From an uncultured Planctomycetaceae bacterium (lineage in GTDB: Bacteria > Planctomycetota > Planctomycetia > Pirellulales > Pirellulaceae), in contig CALBTA010000380.1 in the NCBI GenBank assembly GCA_937967755.1, forward strand, positions 1 to 7,714: 7,714 nt of DNA, in the 5' to 3' direction. The notes below the pieces were generated by a model. It ran no database searches. It had not been told where the DNA came from and saw only the letters and a list, made by a program, of their open reading frames with translations. A program made the translations under genes and the position numbers. Positions 1 to 7,679 of this stretch are shown here, in pieces (position 1 is the first letter of the stretch; every line of letters begins with the position of its first letter).

Positions 1-51
1 GATTCAAGATAAATCGAGTTCGTGACCCGACCAACATCAATGCCGCTACTT

Positions 52-75
52 GGACGGGTTACAAACCCGTCCTAC
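52..75 (-). repeat. Palindromic intergenic element (copy 1), hairpin with 9-bp perfect stem
   Basis: On the minus strand a GTAG lead-in, whose final G opens the stem, is followed by GGACGGGTT, a 3-base loop (TGT) and AACCCGTCC: a perfect 9-bp stem. It begins 4 nt after the stop codon of the DUF1559 gene. A related element lies at 3709-3732 in the same orientation relative to its upstream gene. There is no U-run after the stem, so it does not fit a classical intrinsic terminator, although it could still mark or protect a transcript 3' end. I recall similar GTAGGACGGGTT palindromes scattered through planctomycete genomes, but cannot search for them here. Confidence 0.7.
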
Positions 76-79
76 GAAT

Positions 80-1084
80 CTACAAACTCCCCGCATCCAC
101 CGGCTGGCCATCTTCTCGGTTGGACAGGTACTCGTGAATTTGCGGGTCGATCGAAAACTTCATAGTCCGTACCGACCCATCGCAAAAGGCCATCACAAAA
201 CCGCCCGGGTGCGGGCCGCCGAAGATGGACGAGTTCACCACACCCGGCTGGTCGCGGGCTGGCGGGAACGAAACGCTCCCCCAACGGGCGGTTTCCTGAT
301 CGTGGCCGATGAACATGCTTTGGGCATCGCCGCCCCCGTGAAAGCCGGCGTAGGCGTCGGGGTTCAAATATTTTTCGCCTGCGAAATAGGTGTTCGACGC
401 TCCGTCGCGCACCAGCGCGCTGGTGATTTGGCTGCGGTAGGTGCAGATGCCGTTTTCAATCGTGGGATCGGGAAAGCTGTGCCCAGAGTAAGCGGCGATC
501 GAACCAGGCCCGCCGTGGTAGCCTTGGTAAAACGTCCCGCCGTTGATGGCGTAGCAACTCTTGGCAATCATCGCTACGTCGGCGAAGTCGACCCGCATTC
601 CCCCTTCGCCGGGATTCAATGGGCGGTTGCTCTGCCCGGTCGCGTCGTCCCGATGAGGGTAAAGTTTCGCCGGCCGCCGGCTGGGGCAGTTGAACATCGC
701 CAGCGGCGTGGTAACTAAAGTCGTCGCGGCAATCTTCTTCTCAGCCGGTGTTCCGCCGGTGCCCAAATCGTGCAGGCTTTGTTGTTCCAGAAACGGAAGG
801 ACATCGTACATCCAACCACCCGGCTGCCCTTGCCCATAGCCCCGGTCCGGGTCACCAACCCACAAGTGTCCCCATCCGCCCGATGGGAAAAACTTCTGCA
901 TCGTCTGGTGCTGATGCCCCGCCAAGCCAATTTGTTTCAAGTTGTTTTTGCACTGCGACATGCGGGCCGCCTCGCGGGCGCTTTGAACGGCCGGCAACAA
1001 CAGCGAAACGAGGATGCCAATGATTGTGATTACGACGAGCAACTCAACCAGTGTGAAGCCCGCGGAATTCTTTCTATTTTTCAT
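80..1084 (-). CDS. DUF1559 family pseudopilin-like protein (prepilin-type N-terminus, H-X9-DG C-terminus)
   Basis: The 334-residue product starts with a short basic stretch (MKNRKNSAG) and then [11 protein letters not shown], a type IV prepilin/type II secretion pseudopilin signal. Cleavage by prepilin peptidase is expected between G9 and F10, leaving the conserved Glu at mature position 5 (E14). A hydrophobic helix follows to about residue 33, then the family's usual [21 protein letters not shown] segment. Near the C-terminus, H292 followed by nine residues and D302-G303 forms the H-X9-DG motif of this family; [13 protein letters not shown] (228-240) is another typical stretch. Length is normal for DUF1559 (SBP_bac_10). 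The ATG at 1084 is preceded by GAGGAG only 3 nt upstream, a close but plausible ribosome binding site. Planctomycetes carry many paralogues of this family, exported and presumably assembled or displayed through a pilin-like pathway; the exact role is unknown. No secretion machinery genes are adjacent. Confidence 0.95.
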   Translation of the reverse strand: MKNRKNSAGFTLVELLVVITIIGILVSLLLPAVQSAREAARMSQCKNNLKQIGLAGHQHQTMQKFFPSGGWGHLWVGDPDRGYGQGQPGGWMYDVLPFLEQQSLHDLGTGGTPAEKKIAATTLVTTPLAMFNCPSRRPAKLYPHRDDATGQSNRPLNPGEGGMRVDFADVAMIAKSCYAINGGTFYQGYHGGPGSIAAYSGHSFPDPTIENGICTYRSQITSALVRDGASNTYFAGEKYLNPDAYAGFHGGGDAQSMFIGHDQETARWGSVSFPPARDQPGVVNSSIFGGPHPGGFVMAFCDGSVRTMKFSIDPQIHEYLSNREDGQPVDAGSL

Positions 1085-1156
1085 TCTCTCCTCGGATTGA
1101 AGAGTTTTCCTATCTTAGATTCTCTGCGCTGTTCGCAATCGTTGCAACCAGGAAGT

Positions 1157-1999
1157 TCAATGCCCTTGCAATCTAGCGCTTTCGCCTTCGTGGACATTGA
1201 GAGCCAGCCGCCGGTGTAAAATTACCGCACCTGCGGCGGCGGTTACCATGAACAAGGCCCCGAAGATGGGGATGAATTCCATCAGCAGCACGACGGATCC
1301 GAGCCCGATCACATGCGGCAGATGGTGGTCGCAGAACTCGGCCCGCTGGCGGCGGTGCTTACCACGGAGCGAGAGCGGGTAAGAGAGTTGGTCTCGTCCG
1401 CAAGTGATCACTTGGAAGTACAGACTGTAAGCCAGCGCGACCGGCGCGCCGATGAACGGCACGAGGCTGATCAGCAACGAAAGCAGCAACGAGACGATCA
1501 GCCAGCCCATGTCGTAGAAGGCGTCGCGCATTTCGCGCCACATCGAAATCGCCTGCATCTCGTCGGGCTTCAGGCCCAATTCTTCTTCCACCGCGGTGGC
1601 GATGCGGCCGTAGAAGTACCCGCAGAACATCGTGGAGAGCAACCGCCAGACGATCACCGCGGCGGCGATGCAGACCATCAGCGTGGAAAGCGCCCCCACG
1701 ATGATGATGGCGATCTTCGCGACCAGCCACCAGCCTTGATTCCACTCGCCGCCCAATGCCCACCACAATAGCGCCATCAGCCCCGAGCCAATCGCGATCA
1801 TCGCGAAGATTGCCGCCGCCATGATGGCGAGGTTCAGCAGCACCGGAATAATGGCGTGTTTCCACAACCGGGGGCGGGCGATGAGGACACGCAAACCAAC
1901 CCAGGGCGTCAGCGCGCCCTCAAAAAAATTTCCCACGCGCGAACTCTTCGGCGGAACGACAAAACGGTAAAGATCGGAATTGCCGCTAGTCTCATCCAT
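1157..1999 (-). CDS. EI24/CysZ-like multi-pass integral membrane protein
   Basis: From the ATG at 1999 the product is 280 residues. It has four long hydrophobic stretches at about 47-80, 89-120, 165-199 and 229-263, some long enough to be hairpins, so roughly 4-6 membrane passes. The N-terminal stretch (NFFEGALTPWVGLRVLIARPRLWKHAIIPVLLN) and the later VPFIGAPVALAY, followed by DQLSYPLSLRGK, match the EI24 domain (PF07264). That family includes the bacterial sulfate permease CysZ and uncharacterised relatives. Substrate and function here are unknown; nothing nearby suggests sulfate or cysteine metabolism. An in-frame ATG at 2068 would add 23 residues, but these are only the other-frame reading of the upstream gene's end and of a heptamer repeat, so 1999 is preferred. 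No strong ribosome binding site is visible at 1999. The gene starts 35 bp after the dehydratase gene and may be translated from the same transcript. Confidence 0.85.
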   Translation of the reverse strand: MDETSGNSDLYRFVVPPKSSRVGNFFEGALTPWVGLRVLIARPRLWKHAIIPVLLNLAIMAAAIFAMIAIGSGLMALLWWALGGEWNQGWWLVAKIAIIIVGALSTLMVCIAAAVIVWRLLSTMFCGYFYGRIATAVEEELGLKPDEMQAISMWREMRDAFYDMGWLIVSLLLSLLISLVPFIGAPVALAYSLYFQVITCGRDQLSYPLSLRGKHRRQRAEFCDHHLPHVIGLGSVVLLMEFIPIFGALFMVTAAAGAVILHRRLALNVHEGESARLQGH

Positions 2000-2007
2000 T
2001 GCACATT

Positions 2008-2035
2008 CCGCAATCCGCAATCCCCACTCCGCAAT
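2008..2035 (-). repeat. 7-bp tandem repeat, four units, in the dehydratase-EI24 gene spacer
   Basis: On the plus strand the units are CCGCAAT (2008-2014), CCGCAAT (2015-2021), a degenerate CCCCACT (2022-2028) and CCGCAAT (2029-2035). On the coding (minus) strand this reads as ATTGCGG repeats. The first base of the coding-strand repeat is the last base of the dehydratase TGA stop, and the array ends 8 nt before the EI24 ATG, so it makes up most of the 35-bp spacer. Heptamer arrays of this type are familiar to me from planctomycetes and some other bacteria; their function is not established. Confidence 0.75.
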
Positions 2036-3606
2036 CAAAGAACCGGTCCAACCGTCCAGGGCGACCATTCCTCATCGCCGATACCCAGCAGTTCGCTTTT
2101 GGTTTTTTCACCGGAGGCGACGGCCAGAATTTTGTTGAAGATTTCCTGCCCGACTTCTTCAACCGATGCGCCGTCGGAAATGATCCGGCCGGCGTTGATG
2201 TCCATGTCGCCCTGCATGCGGTTGAACATGGGGGTGTTGGTGGCGATTTTGATCGAAGGCACCGGTTTGCAGCCGAAGCAACTTCCCCGCCCGGTGGTGA
2301 ATGCGATCACATTCGCCCCGCCGGCGACCATGCCGGTGACGCTGGCCGGGTCGAAACCGGGCGTGTCCATCAGCACTAGCCCCTTGGCGGTAACCGGTTC
2401 GGCGTACTCGTAAACTTCGTTCAGCGCCGTGCTGCCGGCTTTGGCGACGGCTCCCAGCGATTTCTCGGCGATTGTCGTCAGCCCGCCCGCCTTGTTGCCA
2501 ACGGAAGGATTGTTGTCGAGTTCGGCGTCGAAGATATCGGCGTACCATTTCCACCAGGCGATTCGCTCCAGCAGCTTGTCAGCGACCTCCGGCGTGCGGG
2601 CACGCCGGGTGAGCAAATGTTCCGCCCCGTAAACTTCCGAAGTTTCCGAAAGGATGCTCGTTCCCCCGCAGGCGATCAGCATATCGCTGGCGATGCCAAC
2701 GGCCGGGTTCGCCGTAACGCCGCTCTTGCCATCGCTGCCGCCGCACTCAGTGCCCAGGATGATCTCGCCCGCGGGAATGGGAACGCGCTTCACGTCGTTT
2801 GCCCGCGGCAACATCTGTGCCAATTGGCGGACGCCCGCTTCGATGGTGTTGGCCGTTCCGCCGTGATCCTGAATCGACATCACAAACGGCGGCGCGGCCT
2901 GGCCATTGCCCGCTACGCCGCCCCCCGGCTCCCAACTGCCATCGAGCGGAACGAGTTGTTGTTCGCGAAGCAAGTGGCCCATCGCCCCTTGTTCACATCC
3001 CAGGCCGATCAGCAGAAACGCGGCGATGTTTGGGTGCCTGGCCACCCCGCCCAGTACGCGATTGAGCATTTGATGCTTCAGCCCGCCGAATTGCATCCCG
3101 CAGCCGGTTTCGTGCGTGAACGCAACGACTCCGTCGATATTGGGGTAATTTTTGAGCTGCGCTTCGTCAAACCGCCGGGCGATGTACTTGCTGACCGAGG
3201 CCGAGCAATTGACCGTCGAGATGATGCCAATGTAATTCCGCGTCCCCGCCCGGCCATCGATCCGCCGGAAGCCGTCGAACGTCCGCCCCGTGATCGCTTC
3301 TGGCGGGGGCGGAATGGCGGTGCTCTTCTCATACTCCAAATCGGGATCGACGTTCGCCAAATTGTGCAAGTGGACCCAGTCGCCCGGCGCGATGTCGGCG
3401 GTGGCGAAGCCGATTAGCTGCCCGAATTTGTGAACCGGGCTGCCAGCCGAAATTGTGCTGCTGGCAATCTTATGGCCCAGTGGCACGTCGCAACTTAGCC
3501 TGGCATCGCCGTCGCCAATTCGCACCAGTTTCCCCGCCGCCAAGTCGCATGTCGCGATGCAGATGTTATCGGTCGGGTGAAGTGGAACAACGTCGGCCAA
3601 GGTCAA
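2035..3606 (-). CDS. UxaA/GarD family sugar-acid dehydratase (altronate/galactarate dehydratase-like)
   Basis: The 523-residue product has the full family architecture: an N-terminal SAF domain (about 12-86) and the UxaA/GarD catalytic region (about 107-520). Family signatures include DGFRRIDGRAGTRNYIG (111-127), HETGCGM (165-171), GLGCEQ (201-206), GTECGGSDGKSGVTANPAVG (285-304), NPSVGNKAGG (366-375), FTTGRGSCFGCKP (436-448) and DMDINAG (467-473). Such enzymes remove water from hexonates or hexarates (D-altronate, galactarate) to give 2-keto-3-deoxy sugar acids, in the cytoplasm and with a bound metal. The substrate is uncertain. NPSVGNKAGG fits E. coli UxaA, while DMDINAG and the VEEVGQEIF...ILAVASGEK tail recall GarD, so no symbol is given. 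A Gly-rich stretch near 222-240 looks inserted compared with E. coli UxaA. The start is a TTG at 3606: an in-frame stop lies at 3625-3627, there is no ATG before the SAF domain, and a second TTG lies at 3600. No good ribosome binding site is seen. No other uronate or hexarate pathway genes are in the window. Confidence 0.93.
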   Translation of the reverse strand: MTLADVVPLHPTDNICIATCDLAAGKLVRIGDGDARLSCDVPLGHKIASSTISAGSPVHKFGQLIGFATADIAPGDWVHLHNLANVDPDLEYEKSTAIPPPPEAITGRTFDGFRRIDGRAGTRNYIGIISTVNCSASVSKYIARRFDEAQLKNYPNIDGVVAFTHETGCGMQFGGLKHQMLNRVLGGVARHPNIAAFLLIGLGCEQGAMGHLLREQQLVPLDGSWEPGGGVAGNGQAAPPFVMSIQDHGGTANTIEAGVRQLAQMLPRANDVKRVPIPAGEIILGTECGGSDGKSGVTANPAVGIASDMLIACGGTSILSETSEVYGAEHLLTRRARTPEVADKLLERIAWWKWYADIFDAELDNNPSVGNKAGGLTTIAEKSLGAVAKAGSTALNEVYEYAEPVTAKGLVLMDTPGFDPASVTGMVAGGANVIAFTTGRGSCFGCKPVPSIKIATNTPMFNRMQGDMDINAGRIISDGASVEEVGQEIFNKILAVASGEKTKSELLGIGDEEWSPWTVGPVL

Positions 3607-3708
3607 TCGCCAAGCAAAGGGAAATTAGCAACCCAGACTTCTTAGCCTAATCTGGATACCTTGGCGTTGGCAATCGGGCGCACTACGCATTGAAACACGG
3701 CTGGGGCA

Positions 3709-3732
3709 ACGCGGATTGACAATCCGTGCTAC
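3709..3732 (-). repeat. Palindromic intergenic element (copy 2), related to 52-75
   Basis: On the minus strand GTAGCACGGATT, loop GTC, AATCCGCGT forms a hairpin with an uninterrupted CGGATT/AATCCG core, then an A-C mismatch and a C-G pair further out. It begins 37 nt after the stop codon of the PEP-CTERM gene, within the 163-bp gap 3607-3769. Aligned without gaps to copy 1 it matches at 15 of 24 positions, and two of the differences are paired changes that keep the stem. No U-run follows. The rest of the gap shows no clear promoter or other element. Confidence 0.6.
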
Positions 3733-3769
3733 CCCTTGCGGTGACTCCATCGTATGGCCAGCCACCGGC

Positions 3770-6700
3770 CTACTTGCGCAGCTTCGAATAGCCGAACCCA
3801 GCCAGGGCCAGGCCCAGCATCGTCCAGATGGCGATGCTGGCCGGCTCTGGTACGGCGACTTGTAGAATTTGCCCACCGACGTCGGTGTTGGGGTTGTCAA
3901 CCACCCGGAACAGATGGACCCCGGCGATGGACAGGTCATCGTCGTTGATCGTGCCATTGGCGAACAACACGTCGTACCAGGCGAACGGGTAGGGCTCGAA
4001 ACCGTTGAGGTTCACGTCCAGCAAACCGTCCAGGTCGGTATTGCCTGTAACGTGCAGAATGTCGCTGTCCAAGGTCGGGTCGAGCGGATCAATCAGCAGG
4101 GAGCCGCCCTGTTCACCATTAATGCCGTGCGACCCAAAACCGAAGATGTCGACCGCCAATACACCGTCGGAGTTGAGTACGAAATCGATGGGTGTGCCAA
4201 CCGGTGTGCCGTCAGGGTTGATCCCGCCGCCATCGCTGATGGTCGTAAACGCCCGTTGGGTATTCGCCGGGTCGCTGACCCCGTCGTGCCCAATCACAAA
4301 CCGGGCATCGCTCATGCCGACGTTGTCGCCGACGGTGAAGGGGCTGTTGGATGGATCGACATCAATGTTCGTGACATTCTCCAGCGTTCCCGCGCTGAAG
4401 TTATAGGCACCATTCGGGTTAACAAACAACGTACTCTCTGGGCCGACGAGGGCTTGGGTCGCGCCGTCGGTATCACCGAAGTTAATCGTTCCACCGGTGT
4501 GGTTGACCGTTCCGACTCCCCCGCTGGCGACAACCATGTTGCCGCTGATGTTCGTCGTTCCGCCTTGGTGGTTCAGCGTGCCTTGGGTATCCAGCGGGCT
4601 GGGCCCGGCCGCGTTGGCCTGGCCGAGCACGACGGAATCCGCCGTCCGCACACCAGCGCCGACCGTCAATGTGCCTTGAGCACTGCCGCTGCCCACGCCG
4701 GGGTAGTTACCAACCAACCACTGGTTGAACGTGCCGTTCAACTCAGCATCGCCGAGGTTCACCGCGGAGGTCGTATCCGTGCCCGTGTTACCGGCGTTAT
4801 TGTTCGCAATGAAAAGATTGGGCGAGCCGTTGACGGTGATCACTGCGCCTGGGTCGGCGGTGACCAGTGCGTTCGATTTCGTCCCACCAAAAGTTATGTC
4901 TCCGCTCATGTTGATGGTGGTCGTGCCGGACCCGAAGTTCAACTCGCTTGCGCCCGATGTATTACCCGCACCCGGGCTGTCGCCAACCAGGAGGTTCGAC
5001 GCGGTGATATTGTTGATACCATCGGATAGCGTCAGAGTTCCTAGTGCCGTGGAATTCGGATTGGCGCTTCCCGGCAGCGTTCCTACGCGCAACTGGCCAA
5101 CATTGATGTCGACTTGCGACGCACCGCTAAGGTCCGCCACCCCGGTACTTGCACCGGCGTTGGCGACCGAAGTTCGCCCGATGTCGACGGTATCGCCCGC
5201 ACCGTCGCCCAGCGAAACAGTGCCGCCGTTGACGGTCAACGTTCCCGAACCGCCGTTGCTGCCGATCAATGTGTTGCCGGCAACGTCGAGGCTGCCCGCG
5301 TCAATCGTCATCGACCCCGTGGGTGAGCCGGTTCCGCCGGTGTTTGATTCGTGACCGATGGTCAACGTGCTGGCGAAGATATTGGCCGTGCCGCCGGAAA
5401 AATCGATGCTGCTGGCATTGTTTCCGCCTGTCCCAACATCTTTCAGTCCGACCGTGACGACAGTGCGGTCGCCCGCGCTGCCGATGTTGACTGTACCGCC
5501 GGCTGCGACGTCGACTTCACCGCGACCTTTGAACGAACCGACCGTGAAGGTATCGGCCGTCACATTGCTAACGCCGCTGCCGAAGTGCAGTTCGCTGACG
5601 GGTTGGCCGTTGTTGCCGCTGCGGCCGACGAGGATGAACGTCGCATCAATCGTATTGTTCATCGCCAGGGTGACGATGCCGTGCGCGCGGCCGTTTTGCC
5701 CGTCGCCCTTCACACCAACGTGGAAGTTGTTCACGTCGAAAGTTGCGGACGTTGCTCCGCTCAGATCAACCGTGCCCATACCGACCGTTGTCGAGCCTTG
5801 GTTTCCGGGATTTGTGCCGACGACGAAGTTGTCAGTCCCTGCTCCGTCGCCAAAGACGGCCGTACCGCCGTTCATCGTCAGGCTGCCGACCGCGCCTGGC
5901 CCGCTGCCGATCAACGTGTTGCCACCGACATTGAGGCTTCCAGCGTCAATTGTCATCGACCCCGTGGGCGAACCTGTGCCGCCAGTGTTCGATTCGTGAC
6001 CGATGGTCAACGTGCTGGCGAAGATATTGGCCGTGCCGCCGGAAAAATCGATGCTGCTGGCATTGTTTCCGCCTGTCCCAACATCTTTCAGTCCGACCGT
6101 GACGACAGTGCGGTCGCCCGCGCTGCCGATGTTGACTGTACCGCCGGCTGCGACGTCGACTTCACCGCGACCTTTGAACGAACCGACCGTGAAGGTATCG
6201 GCCGTCACATTGCTAACGCCGCTGCCGAAGTGCAGTTCGCTGACGGGTTGGCCGTTGTTGCCGCTGCGGCCGACGAGGATGAACGTCGCATCAATCGTAT
6301 TGTTCATCGCCAGGGTGACGATGCCGTGCGCGCGGCCGTTTTGCCCGTCGCCCTTCACACCAACGTGGAAGTTGTTCACGTCGAAAGTTGCGGACGTTGC
6401 TCCGCTCAGATCAACCGTGCCCATACCGACCGTGGTGGATCCTTGGTTTCCAGGATTGGTCCCGACGATAAAATTGTCGGTTCCCACGCCGTCGCCGAAA
6501 GTTGCCGTGCCGCCGTTCATGGTCAGCGTGCCGTTGGCATCGGAACCACTGCCGATTAGTGTGTTCCCGGACACGTCGAGGCTTCCCGCGTCGATAATCA
6601 GGGATCCGCTCGGCGAACCGCTGTTGCTGTTGTTCGATTCAAGAGCGATCGTCAAATTGCTGGCAAAGATATTGGCGGTACCGCCTGACAAATCCATCGT

Positions 6701-7679
6701 GCCGTCGGCATTGTTGGCGGTGCTGGTGTTTTTGTGCCCGAGTAGAATGTCCGTGCGGTTGGCATTGCTGCCCAAATTCAACGTTCCACCAGGCGTGGTG
6801 AAATCGATCAAACCGGTGGTTTTACGTTCACCAACGATCAGCGAAGGCGTGGTAATCGTCGTTGTGCCGCCTCCAAGGTGCAGTTGTGATTGCTGGCTCG
6901 GGTTGTCGAAGCCGTTGTTACCGCTTTTTCCGACCACAACTTCGTTGGCGGTGATCACGTTATCAGCAGCCAGTGTGACGCGGCCGCGTGCAGAGCCTCC
7001 TCCGGTGTTTCCTTTGTCGCCGACGTGGAACAAGTTGACGTCGATCGCAGTCGACGAAGCACCGCTAAAATCGACGGTTCCCGATGCAGAGCCAGACGAC
7101 CCCGTATTTTTGCCCACGATGAAATTGTGGTTCGCTGCGCCGCTGCCGATGTTGACCGTGCCTCCATTGACCGTCAACGAGCCCGTGTTGCCGCCGCCGT
7201 TGCCGACCAGCACGCTATCAACCGTCAGCCCCGTGCCGATGGTTGCCGAGCCGCTGCTAATATCGAGCAAACTCAACGCGGGCGTGTTATCGACGTAACT
7301 GCCGGTGACGGTGAGCGCTCCGCCGTTGGTGACGACCGTTTGATTGCCCGACCCGTTAACGTGCGAAACGCTGGCGACCGTCTGGTCGAAGCCGTTGAGG
7401 TTCAGCGTCGAGTTGTTGGTGCCGCCTTGGTTCATGATCAAACCGGCTGTTGTCGGCAACGCGTTATCGACGCCCAAGTTCAATGTGCCCCTCGCAATCC
7501 GGGTGTTGGCCCACGTATGCCCGCTGGAATTGATGTTCCAGGTGCTGTTGTCGGTTTGGATGAAATTCGCGGTTCCCAAATCAACGGTCCCGCTGATGTT
7601 CCCGGTGCCGCCGTTGCCGCGCCACAAAATTCCCGATCCAATTCGAGTTACATCACCCGTAATGTTGATCGTGTCGCCC
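3770..7679 (-). CDS. Large repeat-rich surface protein with PEP-CTERM sorting signal, N-terminus missing (partial)
   Basis: The reading frame is open from the contig edge to the TAG at 3770-3772, giving at least 1302 residues. A TTG at 7627 could be mistaken for the start, but the frame continues upstream for 17 more codons of the same style (DTINITGDVTRIGSG) up to adapter sequence, so the true start and the expected signal peptide are lost. The visible N-terminal part (TLNLGVDNALPTT, LNLNGFDQTVASVSHV) matches autotransporter-associated beta-strand repeats. The middle has about four long modules of short Gly/Asn/Thr-rich beta rungs (NGGT, VDLSGAT, LTIGHES, SMTIDAGSL), suggesting a beta-solenoid. 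The final 27 residues are a PEP-CTERM tail: VPEP, a hydrophobic helix, and basic SKLRK. The family expectation is export by Sec, then cleavage and anchoring or release by an exosortase, with a role at the cell surface or in the matrix. No cysteine was seen. No beta-barrel domain is present, so it is not a true autotransporter. No exosortase is in the window. Confidence 0.9.
3773..3853 (-). other. PEP-CTERM exosortase recognition tail
   Basis: The last 27 codons encode VPEP, then about 18 mostly hydrophobic residues (ASIAIWTMLGLALAGFGY), then SKLRK before the stop. This is the tripartite PEP-CTERM layout: a Pro-Glu-Pro motif, a transmembrane helix and a basic cluster. It predicts processing by an exosortase encoded elsewhere in the genome. 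Confidence 0.93.
5346..5788 (-). repeat. 443-bp perfect direct repeat, copy in module C
   Basis: Read base by base, this stretch is identical to 5991-6433 (offset 645 bp, a whole number of codons). The base just outside each end differs between the copies (5345 T versus 5990 C; 5789 T versus 6434 G), and divergence jumps to about 18-20% beyond both edges. Confidence 0.92.
5991..6433 (-). repeat. 443-bp perfect direct repeat, copy in module B
   Basis: This is the partner of 5346-5788. It encodes about 147 residues spanning the SATFDVNNFHVG rung through LTIGHESN. Both copies keep the same reading frame, so the block is part of the protein and not an insertion. Confidence 0.92.

Larger units (their letters stand above)
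4600..7174 (-). repeat. Array of about four ~640-660 bp coding modules inside the PEP-CTERM protein gene
   Basis: Taking each module to start at an (L)T(V/M)NGGT rung, approximate spans are 6529-7174 (A), 5883-6528 (B), 5242-5882 (C) and about 4600-5241 (D). A, B and C share the order NGGT / NFxVG / VDxSGA / FHVG / VxLAxxNxI / VGxSGNNG / GGTxNxGS / SGGTANIFAS / LTI / GSLxVxGNTLIGS. B and C are nearly identical in protein. A is clearly homologous but diverged, and D is the most degenerate. B and C are offset by 645 bp; A and B by 651-660 bp depending on the anchor. Module edges are approximate. Confidence 0.8.

Noticed and set aside
1..37. Minus-strand ATG at 37 with a frame open to the window edge (12 codons)
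   Set aside because: It is too short to judge; there is no family signal and no convincing ribosome binding site.
1119..1147. Possible sigma-70-like promoter upstream of the DUF1559 gene (TTGCAA, 17-nt spacer, GAGAAT on the minus strand)
   Set aside because: Each box matches the consensus at only 4 of 6 positions, which is expected by chance in a gap this size, and planctomycete promoters are poorly defined.
2008..2035. CRISPR-like array
   Set aside because: The units are 7 bp, directly abutting and without spacers, so this is a simple tandem repeat.
1997..2068. ATG at 2068 as the EI24 start (303 residues)
   Set aside because: The extra 23 residues overlap the dehydratase C-terminus and the heptamer array and carry no EI24 features. 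ATG 1999 gives a normal family length.
3709..3732. Intrinsic (rho-independent) terminator after the PEP-CTERM gene
   Set aside because: The hairpin is not followed by a T-run on the coding strand. The same applies to the element at 52-75.
5351..7298. Long plus-strand reading frames (5351-6559, 402 codons; 6003-7298, 431 codons; also 3869-5029) opposite the repeat protein
   Set aside because: They are antisense shadows of a long biased minus-strand gene. Their products are Val/Pro/Ser-rich or Ala/Asp/Arg-rich, resemble no family, and simply mirror the repeat structure. The minus-strand frame has clear family motifs and a PEP-CTERM tail.
3770..7679. Classical type V autotransporter
   Set aside because: Beta-strand repeats of the autotransporter-associated type are present, but the C-terminus is a PEP-CTERM anchor and not an outer-membrane beta-barrel.
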